64,000 bases of DNA from Pseudanabaena sp. Salubria-1 (GCA_023336205.1 JALQCR010000001.1:62001-126000); one strand, 5' to 3'. Shown: positions 34,468 to 44,454, numbered from the stretch's first letter. Translations and numbers: made by a program. The notes: a model not told the origin generated them from the letters alone.

Positions 34468-37400
34468 ATGAATAAGGCTATTGGGATCGCGATGTTGACT
34501 TTTTTGGCTTGTTTGCCATTGCAAATAGTGATGAGCGAAAGTGTCCAAGCTCAGACAAGCCAAGCACGCCAAAATGAAGGAGATTTGCTGTTTAATCAAG
34601 GCAATCAGCAATTTCAACTTAGCCAGTTTGATGCAGCTTTTCAGTCATGGCAACAAGCATTGACCATCTATCGGGAAATCCAATCTCGTCCGAGGGAGCA
34701 AGCAGTTTTAGGCAATCTCGGACTCGCCTACCTTGCACTAGGTAAATACGAAAAAGCGATCGAGTACCAATTGCAAAGCGCCGAACTTGCAAAAGCTATG
34801 GGAGATCGTCAAGGGCAGGCAAATGCTTTTGGCAATCTAGGTAACGCATACCTCTCATTAGGTAAATCAGAAAAAGCTGCTGAGTACTTTGTCCAATGCT
34901 TAGCGATCGCTAGAGAACTTAAAGATCGACAGATCGAGGGTGCAACTCTAGGAAATTTGGGCATCGTTTACCAAAATCTTGGTCAATATGACAAGGCGAT
35001 TGAGAACCAATTGCTAGCTTTAGATATTACTAGAGCCATCAAGGATCGCCTTGGAGAAGGAAAAGCGTTGGGGAATTTGGGTGCTGCTTACTATGCACTC
35101 GGCAAATATGACAAGGCGATTGAGTATCAACAGCAAACCTTAGCGATCGCAAGGGAAGTCAAAAATAGACTAAGTGAGGCACAGTCTCTGGGCAATCTGG
35201 GTGCTGCTAGCAATGCATTAGGCAAATATGACCAAGCCATTGAGTATTATCAGCAATACTTAGCGATCGCCAGAGAAATCAAAGATCGGCGCGGTGAGGG
35301 AGTAGCACTGGGAAATCTAGGTGTTACCTACAAAAATCTTGGAAAATATGACCAAGCAATTGAGTACCAAATGCAATATTTAGCGATCGCGAGGGAAATT
35401 AAAGATCGACAGGGTGAAGGAGAGGTACTCGGCAATTTGGGGATCACTTACGTTTCTCTTGGAAGATATGACAAAGCAATTGATTACCAACTCCAAAGCT
35501 TAGAAATCAAGCGAGAAATCAAAGATCGGCGCGGTGAAGGAGCATCACTCGCGAATCTAGGTATCGCTTACCGCAACCTTGGAAACTATGGCAAAGCGAT
35601 TGAGTACCAACTCCAAAGTTTAGCGATCGCCAAGGAAATTAAAGATCGACGTGGCGAAGGGGCAATATTGGGGAATCTAGGCAATTCTTACCATTCTTCT
35701 GGTAAATATGACAAAGCGATTGAGTACCAACTCCAAAGTTTAGCGATCGCCAGAGAAATCAAAGACAGGCTTAGTGAAGGAGGAGCATTAGGGAATTTGG
35801 GCGCTCCTTACTACGAACTCGGTAAATATGACAAAGCGATTGAGTACAACCTGCAATATTTAGCGATCGCAAGGGAAATCAAAGATCGCAATGGTGAAAT
35901 GTATGGGCAGCATACTCTAGGATATGCCTACAATGCTCTCAAGCGTAGTCAAGAAGCGATGACTTCTTTTCAGCAAGCATTAATAATCTCCAAAGAGATA
36001 GGCGATCGCAGTCTCGAAGGTCATGCTCTCGGAAGCATTGGACAAGTATTTTCTGAATCAAAGCAAACTGAACTTGCAATTCTTTATTACAAACAGTCAA
36101 TCAATGTGCGCGAAGCGATCCGCAAGGATATTCGTAAGCTGAATAAGGAAGATCAAAGATCTTATTTGGGAACGATCTCTAGTAGCTACAAAAAGCTGGC
36201 AAGCTTATTGCTCAATCAAGGTCGAGTCATGGAAGCTCTCCAAGTCCTCGATCTTCTCAAAGTCCAAGAGCTCGAAGACTATCTCAAAAATATCAAAGGT
36301 AGCGATAGAACTACGCAAGGTGTAAGGATTTTAGAACCAGAGAAAGCAATTAGCTCTCAGCTAGTCTCGATTAGCAATGAAAAAGGTGCTGAACTTAATC
36401 GAAACCTTGCGGGGCAGATCCAGCAACTTCCCAAAGCAGAAATCAACAAAGTCCCTGACTACCTCAAACAAATTCCACAGGGAACAGTATTACTCTATCC
36501 ATTGATTTTAGGCGATCAGTTGGAAATAATTTTCTTCTCGCCCAACAGTCTTCCCATCAATCGCACCGTCAAGATCTCCAAGGCTAAGCTCGAATCATTG
36601 ATCACTGAATATAGAGCAGGACTGCTTGATGCTGGATCTGAGGATGTCAAAGATGCTTCTAAAGCTCTCTATGATGTTTTGATTAAACCGATTGAAAGTG
36701 AACTGATTACAGCCAAAGCCGAAACTATTCTTTATGCTCCTGATGGTATATTGCGTTATGTTCCTCTTACCGCGCTCTATGACGGCAAACAATGGCTTGC
36801 TGAAAAATATAAAGTTAGTAACCTGATCGCCTACAGTCTCTCCGACTTTTCTCCAAAACCAAAAATTCAACCAAATATACTCGCGGGAGCCTTTGGAGGT
36901 AGCACAGGTACGAAAAAGTTTGGACAAAGTGCATTGCCTGCAACACTTACTGAAGTTCAAGCGATCGCAAAATCTTTCCCAAATTCAGTAACTCTCACCG
37001 AAGATAATTTCAGTCGCCAAGCGATCGAGTCTAAATTCAAAAATCACAATATTCTTCATCTTGCTACCCATGCTGAGTTTAATACTGGCTCGCCTGATAA
37101 CTCCTTCATCATCTTCGGCAACGGAGACAAAATCCGTCTCGGTGAAATCGCTGATTGGCAGATCCCAAATATCGATTTGATTATATTGAGTGCTTGTCAG
37201 ACTGGAGTTGGCAAGCTTGGCGATGGGGTAGAAATATTGGGTTTTGGTTATCAAGTTCAAAAGGCTGGTGCAAAAAATGCGATCGCCTCGCTTTGGTCTG
37301 TCAATGATGAAGGTACTCAAGCTCTAATGGAAGCTTTTTATCTCGAACTCAAAAAAGGCGATGTCACTTCCACTGAGGCTTTACATAGGGCGCAAGTTGC

Positions 37401-37473
37401 TCTAATCAAATCACCGAAATACAATCATCCCAATTATTGGTCAGCATTTTTTGCGATCGGTAATGGGTTATAA
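34468..37473 (+). CDS. Exported TPR-CHAT caspase-like protein 2
   Basis: The protein has 1001 residues. The signal peptide is MNKAIGIAMLTFLACLPLQI with likely cleavage after SVQA. About eleven TPR units of 40 residues follow (GKYDKAIEYQLQSLAIAREIKDRxGE type), then a VLDLLKVQELEDYLKNIKGSDR linker and the CHAT domain (about 670-1001) with catalytic His868 (HLATHAEF) and Cys910 (LSACQTG). CHAT enzymes are caspase/separase-like cysteine peptidases cleaving after basic or other specific residues; the target is unknown. ATG at 34468 is chosen because it starts the signal peptide. A Uma2 gene follows after 32 bp. Confidence 0.88.
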   Translation: MNKAIGIAMLTFLACLPLQIVMSESVQAQTSQARQNEGDLLFNQGNQQFQLSQFDAAFQSWQQALTIYREIQSRPREQAVLGNLGLAYLALGKYEKAIEYQLQSAELAKAMGDRQGQANAFGNLGNAYLSLGKSEKAAEYFVQCLAIARELKDRQIEGATLGNLGIVYQNLGQYDKAIENQLLALDITRAIKDRLGEGKALGNLGAAYYALGKYDKAIEYQQQTLAIAREVKNRLSEAQSLGNLGAASNALGKYDQAIEYYQQYLAIAREIKDRRGEGVALGNLGVTYKNLGKYDQAIEYQMQYLAIAREIKDRQGEGEVLGNLGITYVSLGRYDKAIDYQLQSLEIKREIKDRRGEGASLANLGIAYRNLGNYGKAIEYQLQSLAIAKEIKDRRGEGAILGNLGNSYHSSGKYDKAIEYQLQSLAIAREIKDRLSEGGALGNLGAPYYELGKYDKAIEYNLQYLAIAREIKDRNGEMYGQHTLGYAYNALKRSQEAMTSFQQALIISKEIGDRSLEGHALGSIGQVFSESKQTELAILYYKQSINVREAIRKDIRKLNKEDQRSYLGTISSSYKKLASLLLNQGRVMEALQVLDLLKVQELEDYLKNIKGSDRTTQGVRILEPEKAISSQLVSISNEKGAELNRNLAGQIQQLPKAEINKVPDYLKQIPQGTVLLYPLILGDQLEIIFFSPNSLPINRTVKISKAKLESLITEYRAGLLDAGSEDVKDASKALYDVLIKPIESELITAKAETILYAPDGILRYVPLTALYDGKQWLAEKYKVSNLIAYSLSDFSPKPKIQPNILAGAFGGSTGTKKFGQSALPATLTEVQAIAKSFPNSVTLTEDNFSRQAIESKFKNHNILHLATHAEFNTGSPDNSFIIFGNGDKIRLGEIADWQIPNIDLIILSACQTGVGKLGDGVEILGFGYQVQKAGAKNAIASLWSVNDEGTQALMEAFYLELKKGDVTSTEALHRAQVALIKSPKYNHPNYWSAFFAIGNGL

Positions 37474-37505
37474 AGTAAAAAGGCAAAAGGTAAAAGTAAA
37501 AATAT

Positions 37506-38063
37506 ATGGTTATCGCAGCAGCAAAACTCCATAGTCTAGAAACATTTCTAGAACTACCTGAGACCAAACCCGCCTCAGAATTTATCAACGGTCAAATCAA
37601 TCAAAAAGTCATGCCGCAAGGAGAACATAGTCGGTTACAAGTTAAATTATGTACAAGCATTAACCAAGTTGTTGAAACTCCAAAGATTGCCTATGCTTTT
37701 TCAGAATTACGCTGTACTTTTGGAGGAGTATCAATCGTTCCTGATGTTTCCGTATTTCGTTGGGAGAGAATTCCTCTCAAATCGTCAGGACGAGTGGCTA
37801 ACCGTTTTGAAATATATCCTGATTGGGCGATCGAGATACTGTCTCCCGATCAGAGACAAAATAAAGTGATCGCTAATTTGTTGCATTGTGTTGATCATGG
37901 CACGGAGTTAGGTTGGCTGCTCGATCCTGATGATGAAAATATTTTGTTAGTGTTACCTGAACATCGTATTCAAATTTTGGAAGGATCTCAAATCGTGCCT
38001 GTTCTCAGTGGAATTGATTTAAGTTTAACGGTTGCCCAGATTTTTGAGTGGCTTAGTTTTTAG
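37506..38063 (+). CDS. Uma2-family (DUF820) putative endonuclease
   Basis: This 185-residue protein of a family greatly expanded in cyanobacteria has a restriction-endonuclease-like PD-(D/E)XK fold. VPDVSVFRWERIP supplies the Asp, and DWAIEILSPDQRQNKVIANL supplies the ExxSP...K pattern. It lies 32 bp after TPR-CHAT 2 in the same direction. The biological role of the family is unclear. Confidence 0.88.
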   Translation: MVIAAAKLHSLETFLELPETKPASEFINGQINQKVMPQGEHSRLQVKLCTSINQVVETPKIAYAFSELRCTFGGVSIVPDVSVFRWERIPLKSSGRVANRFEIYPDWAIEILSPDQRQNKVIANLLHCVDHGTELGWLLDPDDENILLVLPEHRIQILEGSQIVPVLSGIDLSLTVAQIFEWLSF

Positions 38064-38484
38064 TGGCTGCATTGTGGGGTTTGGGCGATCGCTAATCGCA
38101 GCGATATGCATAAATGGTGGCGGTAATGCTGCGCCCCACAGGGGATTGATGAGTTGTTGTAATTTGTCTCTATCCCCGATCTCTAGGTGTTAAGCATTTG
38201 CGCCACAATATTCAAACTCCTCACAAAAAATCTCAATACGCAAATGCTTAACCCTCTTCGCTCCTGATGATAAATTGTGGCTGCGTTGTGAGGTTTGGGC
38301 GTAGCATTACCGTTTGATAATTGGGGTGATATGTGTAAATGGTGGCGGTAATGCTGCGCCCCTACGGAGGGATTGGTGAATATTTGGTTATGTTTTTTGT
38401 AACGAATACCTGTTTTGGGGAATATCGCTTTATGCTGGCTGGTAGGCAACTGCGGGTTTTGATGTAAATGCGAGGGTTTTGGCG
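38064..38484. repeat. Intergenic direct repeat of about 95 bp and a MITE-like palindrome
   Basis: The words GTGGCTGC(A/G)TTGTG, GGTTTGGGCG, AAATGGTGGCGGTAATGC and TGCGCCCC occur in the same order at about 38063-38152 and 38278-38380. Between them is an inverted repeat TTAAGCATTTGCG (38190-38202) / CGCAAATGCTTAA (38239-38251). There is no credible gene. The 3' end contains the leader of TPR-CHAT 3. Confidence 0.55.
38190..38251. repeat. 62-bp MITE-like palindromic element
   Basis: Terminal 13-bp inverted repeats start TTAAGCATTTGCG and flank an AT-rich core. The element lies between two direct repeats. It has no coding capacity, so any mobility would depend on a transposase elsewhere. Confidence 0.4.
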
Positions 38485-41400
38485 ATGAATAAGGTTGTTG
38501 GTCTTGCGATGTTGACTTTTTTGGCTTGTGGGCAAGTGCAGATAGTGATGAGTGAGAGCGTCCAAGCACAGACAAGTCAAGCCCGCAAAGCAGAAGCAGA
38601 TCGGCTGAACAAACAAGGAATTCAGCAATGCCAAACTGGTCAGTGCGAGGCAGCTATGCAATCATTTCAGAATGCTCTAACTATTTATCGGGAAATCAAA
38701 GACCGTCTCGGTGAGGGGAATTCGCTGGGAAATCTGGGAGAAACTTACAGATTACTCGGCAAATATGACAAAGCGATCGAGTTCCAACTGCAAAGCTTAG
38801 AAATCAAACGGGAAGTCAAAAACCGTCTCGGTGAGGGACAGTCGCTGGGAAATCTGGGACTCGCTTACCAAAACATCGGCAAATATGACAAGGCGATCGA
38901 GTTCCAACTGCAAAGCTTAGAAATCAAACGGGAAACCAAAGACCGTCTCGGTGAGGGGAATTCGCTGGGAAATCTGGGTGTCGCTTACTGTTCCCTCGGC
39001 AAATATGACAAGGCGATCGAGTTCCAACTGCAAAGCTTAGAAATCAAACGGGAAACCAAAGACCGTCTCGGTGAGGGAGCAGCGCTGGGAAATCTGGGAA
39101 ACGCTTACTATTCCCTCGGCAAATATGACAAAGCGATCGAGTTCCAACTGCAAAGCTTAGTGATCGCGCGGGAAACCAAAGATCGTCGCGGTGAGGGAGC
39201 AGCGCTGGGAAATCTGGGAAACGCTTACTATTCCCTCGGCAAATATGACAAAGCAATTGAGTTCGATCTGCAATACTTAGCAATCGCACGGGAAATCAAA
39301 GACCGTAACGGTGAGGGACAGTCGCTGGGAAATCTGGGAATCGCTTACGGTTCTCTCGGCAAATATGACAAAGCGATCGAGTTCCATCTGCAAAGCTTAG
39401 AAATCGCGCGGGAAATCAAAGCCCGTCTCGGTGAGGGACAGTCGCTGGGAAATCTGGGAATCGCTTACGGTTCTCTCGGCAAATATGACAAAGCGATCGA
39501 GTTCCATCTGCAAAGCTTAGAAATCGCGCGGGAAATCAAAGACCGTCTCGGTGAGGGAAATGCGCTAGGAAATCTGGGAAACGCTTACTTTGCCCTCGGC
39601 AAATATGACAAAGCGATCGAGTTCCAACTGCAAAGCTTAGAAATCGCGCGGGAAATCAAAGCCCGTCTCGGTGAGGGACAGTCGCTGGGAAATCTGGGAA
39701 TCGCTTACTTTGCCCTCGGCAAATATGACAAAGCGATCGAGTTCCATCTGCAAAGATTAGAAATCGCGCGGGAAATCAAAGACCGTCGCGGTGAGGGACA
39801 GTCGCTAGGAAATCTGGGAAACGCTTACTTTGCCCTCGGCAAATATGACAAAGCGATCGAGTTCCAACTGCAAACATTAGTGATCGCGCGGGAAATCAAA
39901 GACCGTAATGGTGAAGGATCGGTGATGGGAAATCTGGGAATCGCTTACTCTGCCCTCGGCAAATATGACAAAGCGATCGAGTTCCAACTGCAAACATTAG
40001 TGATCGCGCGGGAAATCAAAGACCGTCTCGGTGAGGGAAATGCGCTAGGAAATCTGGGAAACGCTTACTTTGCCCTCGGCAAATATGACAAAGCGATCGA
40101 GTTCCAACTGCAAAGATTAGTGATCGCGCGGGAAATCAAAGACCGTAATGGTGAAGGATCGGTGATGGGAAATCTGGGAATCGCTTACGATTCCCTCGGC
40201 AAATATGACAAAGCGATCGAGTTCCATCTGCAAAGCTTAGTGATCGCGCGGGAAATCAAAGACCGTCGTGGTGAGGGAAATGCGCTGGGAAATCTGGGAA
40301 ACGCTTACTCTGCCCTCGGCAAATATGACAAAGCGATCGAGTTCTATCTGCAAAGCTTAGTGATCGCGCGGGAAATCAAAGACCGTCGCGGTGAGGGACA
40401 GTCGCTGGGAAATCTGGGTATTGCCTTTAAAAAACTCAAACAACCCGAACTAGCGATTCTCTTTTACAAACAAGCAGTCAATGTAACCGAAGCCATCCGC
40501 AAAGACATACGCAAACTCGATAAAGACATCCAAAAATCCTATTTGGAAACTGTCTCTAGCAGCTATAAACGTCTTGCTGACCTCCTGATTCAGCAAGGTC
40601 GCATTATGGAAGCCCTCCAAGTCCTCGACCTCCTCAAAGTCCAAGAACTCGAAGACTATCTCAAAAATATCAAAGGCAGCGACAGATCGGCGCAAGGTGT
40701 CCGACTTTTAGAACCAGAGAAAGCGATTAGCGATAAGCTGTTAGCGGTTAGTTTTGAGAATAGTCCTGAAATTAACAGCCAACTTGCCAACAAAATCCAA
40801 CAACTTCCCAAATTAGAAATCAACAAAGTACCCGACTATCTCCAAAAAATTCCTCAAGGTACAGCTTTACTCTATCCCTTGATTTTAAGCGATCGCATCG
40901 AAATCATCCTCTTCTCCCCCAACACCACTCCCATCAGCCGCACCGTCAAAATATCGCAAAAAGAACTAGAAACCCTAGTGACTGATTTTAGAGCCACTCT
41001 CCTTGATTCTGGCTCTGAAGATGTCAAAGAACCTGCGACAAAACTATATAACTTGCTGATTAAACCCATTGAAGCCGAACTCACCCAAGCCAAAACCACC
41101 ACAATCCTCTATGCACCCGACGGCATCTTGCGCTATATTCCCCTTGCTGCTCTCTATGACGGTAAACAATGGCTAGCAGAGAAATACCGCATTAGTAACC
41201 TGATCGCCTACAGCCTCTTCGACTTTGCACCAAATCTGAAGATACAACCCAATATTCTCGCAGGAGCATTTGGTGGCATGGCTAACGAAAAGAAGTTTGG
41301 ACAAATTGGATTGCCTGCCACGCTAAGAGAAGTGCAAGCGATCGCAAATTCATTTCAAAACTCAGTCACCTTAACTGAAAATAACTTTAGCCGCAAAGCG

Positions 41401-41853
41401 ATCGAATCAAAATTCAAAAATCACAATATTCTCCATCTTGCTACCCATGCTGAGTTTAATACGGGTACACCTGACAACTCCTTCATCATTTTCGGCAACG
41501 GTGACAAAATCCGATTAAATGAGATCACTGATTGGCAAATACCGAATATAGACTTGATCGTTCTGAGTGCCTGTCAGACTGGCGTTGGCAAGCTTGGTGA
41601 CGGTGTAGAAATCTTAGGCTTTGGCTATCAAATCCAGAAAGCTGGTGCGAAAAATGCGATCGCCTCGCTTTGGTCTGTCAATGATGAAGGTACTCAAGCT
41701 CTAATGGAAACTTTTTATCGCGAACTGAAAAAAGGCGATGTTACATCCACAGAGGCTTTACATAGAGCGCAAGTTGCTCTAATCAAATCGCCGAAATACA
41801 ACCATCCTAATTATTGGTCGGCATTTTTTGCGATCGGTAATGGGTGTAATTAA
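38485..41853 (+). CDS. Exported TPR-CHAT caspase-like protein 3 with 14 near-identical repeats
   Basis: The protein has 1122 residues in the present form. Signal peptide MNKVVGLAMLTFLACGQVQI, cleavage probably after SVQA. Fourteen tandem 120-bp units (about 38700-40420) each encode a 40-residue TPR with the invariant GKYDKAIEF. Then come the helical linker and the CHAT domain with His988 (HLATHAEF) and Cys1030 (LSACQTG). The last residues GNGCN are supplied by the ISKra4-type element; without it the gene would end GNGL like its paralogues. The catalytic core is intact, so it is probably still functional. ATG at 38485 is chosen over an upstream TTG. Confidence 0.88.
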   Translation: MNKVVGLAMLTFLACGQVQIVMSESVQAQTSQARKAEADRLNKQGIQQCQTGQCEAAMQSFQNALTIYREIKDRLGEGNSLGNLGETYRLLGKYDKAIEFQLQSLEIKREVKNRLGEGQSLGNLGLAYQNIGKYDKAIEFQLQSLEIKRETKDRLGEGNSLGNLGVAYCSLGKYDKAIEFQLQSLEIKRETKDRLGEGAALGNLGNAYYSLGKYDKAIEFQLQSLVIARETKDRRGEGAALGNLGNAYYSLGKYDKAIEFDLQYLAIAREIKDRNGEGQSLGNLGIAYGSLGKYDKAIEFHLQSLEIAREIKARLGEGQSLGNLGIAYGSLGKYDKAIEFHLQSLEIAREIKDRLGEGNALGNLGNAYFALGKYDKAIEFQLQSLEIAREIKARLGEGQSLGNLGIAYFALGKYDKAIEFHLQRLEIAREIKDRRGEGQSLGNLGNAYFALGKYDKAIEFQLQTLVIAREIKDRNGEGSVMGNLGIAYSALGKYDKAIEFQLQTLVIAREIKDRLGEGNALGNLGNAYFALGKYDKAIEFQLQRLVIAREIKDRNGEGSVMGNLGIAYDSLGKYDKAIEFHLQSLVIAREIKDRRGEGNALGNLGNAYSALGKYDKAIEFYLQSLVIAREIKDRRGEGQSLGNLGIAFKKLKQPELAILFYKQAVNVTEAIRKDIRKLDKDIQKSYLETVSSSYKRLADLLIQQGRIMEALQVLDLLKVQELEDYLKNIKGSDRSAQGVRLLEPEKAISDKLLAVSFENSPEINSQLANKIQQLPKLEINKVPDYLQKIPQGTALLYPLILSDRIEIILFSPNTTPISRTVKISQKELETLVTDFRATLLDSGSEDVKEPATKLYNLLIKPIEAELTQAKTTTILYAPDGILRYIPLAALYDGKQWLAEKYRISNLIAYSLFDFAPNLKIQPNILAGAFGGMANEKKFGQIGLPATLREVQAIANSFQNSVTLTENNFSRKAIESKFKNHNILHLATHAEFNTGTPDNSFIIFGNGDKIRLNEITDWQIPNIDLIVLSACQTGVGKLGDGVEILGFGYQIQKAGAKNAIASLWSVNDEGTQALMETFYRELKKGDVTSTEALHRAQVALIKSPKYNHPNYWSAFFAIGNGCN

Positions 41854-43315
41854 AAGTGAAATGGGAGAAATAAAGTAGGTTAGAAAGTATGATGGATAAC
41901 AGTTCTAATCCAAAGAAGTCATAAAATTGAGCCGTGAATATAAAAACAAAAACAGCATCGTCCAGTAAAAGCATAGAAGAAAGACTAAACGATTATCCTG
42001 AATTGAAAGCGAAAATCGAAGGATTATTATCCGTTGTAGAAAATGCAGAAGGTGATCTAATCAAAGCCGACGCAGCCGAGGAACGAGTGATAGAAGAAAT
42101 CCGTCAGTTAGGACAAACAGCACTACAAACATGGGCAACGCGGCAAGAAATCAAGCAAAGCGAAGCATATATCGCCGCGAATCCATCTTCACACCGAGGT
42201 GGTAAAAAAAACTCTATTGGTACAGCCGATATGGACGCATCGAAGTACTAGAGCAAAGGTACATCGAATTTGGAAGAGAGTCCAAACAGGTAGTGAGACC
42301 ATTTCAAAAAGCCGCCGAAGTACATTGCCGAGGATATTCACGCCCATTGCAGAGAGTGATTACCGACTTTGGGTCAGATGTAGCGTTTGGGAAAATCCCA
42401 AAAAAAATGATGGAACATCATGGAATAAGCATCCCAATTAGTGCAGGACAGGAGATCACAGAAAGTCATGCCCAGCGTATATTAGAAACGCAGAGTTGGG
42501 AAACAGGATTCCCAGCAATCGAGGGTGTGGAGTTTTTAATAGCGGAGATGGATGGGACAATGATTCCGATTGTGGAAACAACGGCAAGCGAAACTGATGG
42601 CGAAGAAGTTGACCGTCGTAAGACGCGTAAAATTAGCTGGAAAGAAGCGCGTCTAACCTCGGCGCGTACCCCTGAGCAAGAGCAGCCTATTTTCGGAGCA
42701 ACGATAGGCTCGACTGATGATGCAGGAGCAGCATTACTTGATTGTGCTATCCGTGCTGGATTGGGAGAAGAAACCTTTGTGCATGGGGTTGGCGACGGTG
42801 CGCCTTGGATTGCTAGCCAAATCGAGCAGCGTTTTGGTGTACTTAGTCGCTACTTACTAGATTTCTATCATGTATGTGAATATCTAGCCGATGCAAGTCG
42901 CGTTTGTTCCCCAGATGCTCCGAAAGCATGGATGGATGTGCAGAAGCAACAACTCAAATCCAATCATGCTTCGGCTGTCCTTGAAGCTCTTAAGCCGTTT
43001 CAAGAACCTGAATCTGTTCCTGACAATCTGGCTGTGGTTAGATCCGCTTATCGCTATCTTTTCAATCGTCCTAATCGTCTAGACTATCAGGGCACGATTG
43101 ACTCCAATTTACCCATTGGCTCTGGTGAAATTGAGAGTGGTCACCGCTATGTTATTCAAAATCGTTTAAAGCTTGCTGGCTCTTGGTGGACGATTGAAAA
43201 TGCTAAGGCTATGCTTGCTCTTAGGATCTGCCGTACTAATCAAGATTGGGATGCTTATTGGCTTAATCTTTCTTCCATTTCTTATTGAGCTGAACTTTCA
43301 CTTTTAATTGCACCC
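41842..43315 (+). mobile_element. ISKra4-family-like element (1474 bp)
   Basis: The ends are inverted repeats GGGTG(T/C)AATTAAAAGTGAAA, and a 9-bp target duplication ATCGGTAAT lies at 41833-41841 and 43316-43324. Inserted in the last three codons of TPR-CHAT 3; removal restores GGA CTG TAA (Gly-Leu-stop). Confidence 0.92.
41934..43288 (+). CDS. ISKra4-family transposase, made by -1 frameshift
   Basis: The first frame (41934-42251, GTG start) encodes an N-terminal helical part ending SSHRGGKKN. The second frame carries the DDE core (VEFLIAEMDGTMIPI, VHGVGDGAPWI, PIGSGEIESGHRYVIQNR). They are joined at a run of eight A (42203-42210): slipping back one base gives GGKKKLYWYSRYGRIEVLEQ, which matches the expected continuous protein. 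The A8 run is a classical slippery site, so programmed frameshifting is likelier than mutation. Total product about 450 residues. Confidence 0.82.
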
Positions 43316-43347
43316 ATCGGTAATGGACTGTAAGTACCTTGGCATAG

Positions 43348-43390
43348 AAACCCCAAGGAACAAATGCGATCGCATTATTCCTTGGGGTTT
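43348..43390 (+). terminator. Hairpin terminator originally after TPR-CHAT 3
   Basis: AAACCCCAAGGAA and its complement enclose the palindrome AATGCGATCGCATT, followed by TTTT-rich sequence. It would lie about 15 bp after the restored TPR-CHAT 3 stop and is now separated from it by the IS. Confidence 0.65.
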
Positions 43391-43501
43391 TATAACTACT
43401 TAGCTTGTTGTTTCAAAATTTGTAACGGTGCTTTTTTTCCTGCAAGTGGCTTTAAACTGAGTAATAGTAAAAAACTTTTAAACCAATGGATTTGTAAATT
43501 A

Positions 43502-44440
43502 ATGCAATATAGAACTTGGAACATTTTGTTTGGATTAAGCATAGCGATCGCATACATGTCTAGTACAATTGCGCCTGCTAAAGCCCAGTCCCTCTTAGAC
43601 TTTCAACCCGAACAGCAAACTACTCCTAAGCAAATCGACAGCCTTAAGGACATGGGAACTAGTCTTGATGACTTTATCCCCAAAAAGTTGCAGGAGTCAG
43701 AATCACCGATGGGAAGCAATCGGGCGATTATTGGCAAAGATCAACGCTTGCCAATGATGAGTCGCGAATATCCTTGGTCAACGGTTGGCAAGATCGTGAT
43801 GGTTAGCAAAGATAAGAAGGAATATTCTTGCACTGGAACTTTAATAGGCAAGTCGCTAGCGATTACTAATGCTCACTGCGTATACGATGAAAGTGGAAAG
43901 CTGTTTCCAAATATCTACTTCTTGCCGAATTTAATTAATGGACGATTGCGGACAAAAAATGATGTTGCTTCAGTACGAAATGTCTGGGCTGGCACGAGAA
44001 AACCTAATTGGAACTCGGCAGATGATTGGGCGATTGTAGAATTGGATAAGCCTTTAGGTGAGAAATATGGGTTTCTCAGATGGAGAACGGTTCCAGTAGC
44101 ATTGCTAGAAAGATACAAGAATCGTCTAGCCGTAGCAGGCTATTCAGGAGACTATCCCGATCCTAAGTCCTATAGTGGACCAGAATTTACTGCGGGCAAG
44201 GGCTACACTGCTGGGGTGCATCTCAAATGTAGTGTGCTGGGTGAGCGTGATGGAATGCTTGTGCATGATTGCGATACTAATCCAGGAGCTTCTGGATCTG
44301 CTTTGATTAGTAAGATTGATGGAGTCTATCAAATTATCGGGCTTCATGCCGCAGGACGAAGGGATCGCAGTGGTCGCGGCGTAGAAAACTATGCTGTGCG
44401 GATTGGACGAATTGAAGCGGCTCTGAACAAAGGTAAGTAA
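43502..44440 (+). CDS. Secreted trypsin-like serine protease
   Basis: This 312-residue protein has a signal peptide (WNILFGLSIAIAYMSSTIAPAKA, cleavage before QSLL). An S1-type chymotrypsin fold follows with catalytic His125 (ITNAHC), Asp175 (DDWAIVEL) and Ser264 (NPGASGSAL). The sequence style (CTGTLIG, DTNPGASGSA) is like V8/glutamyl endopeptidases. The start ATG at 43502 begins the signal peptide; longer frames run back into the terminator. The next gene, TPR-CHAT 4, starts 14 bp downstream, so both are probably one operon and act in the same compartment. Confidence 0.88.
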   Translation: MQYRTWNILFGLSIAIAYMSSTIAPAKAQSLLDFQPEQQTTPKQIDSLKDMGTSLDDFIPKKLQESESPMGSNRAIIGKDQRLPMMSREYPWSTVGKIVMVSKDKKEYSCTGTLIGKSLAITNAHCVYDESGKLFPNIYFLPNLINGRLRTKNDVASVRNVWAGTRKPNWNSADDWAIVELDKPLGEKYGFLRWRTVPVALLERYKNRLAVAGYSGDYPDPKSYSGPEFTAGKGYTAGVHLKCSVLGERDGMLVHDCDTNPGASGSALISKIDGVYQIIGLHAAGRRDRSGRGVENYAVRIGRIEAALNKGK

Positions 44441-44454
44441 GCAGAGAATTTTTT

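Noticed and set aside
38183..38575. 130-residue minus-strand frame upstream of TPR-CHAT 3
   Set aside because: It lies over direct repeats and the leader of the real gene, and its composition is not protein-like.
39044..39289. Minus-strand repetitive frame within TPR-CHAT 3
   Set aside because: Antisense shadow of the 120-bp TPR units, no start signals of its own.
38700..40420. Regular 120-bp repeats considered as a CRISPR-like array
   Set aside because: The unit is fully coding (40-residue TPR), has no repeat-spacer alternation and no cas genes are near.
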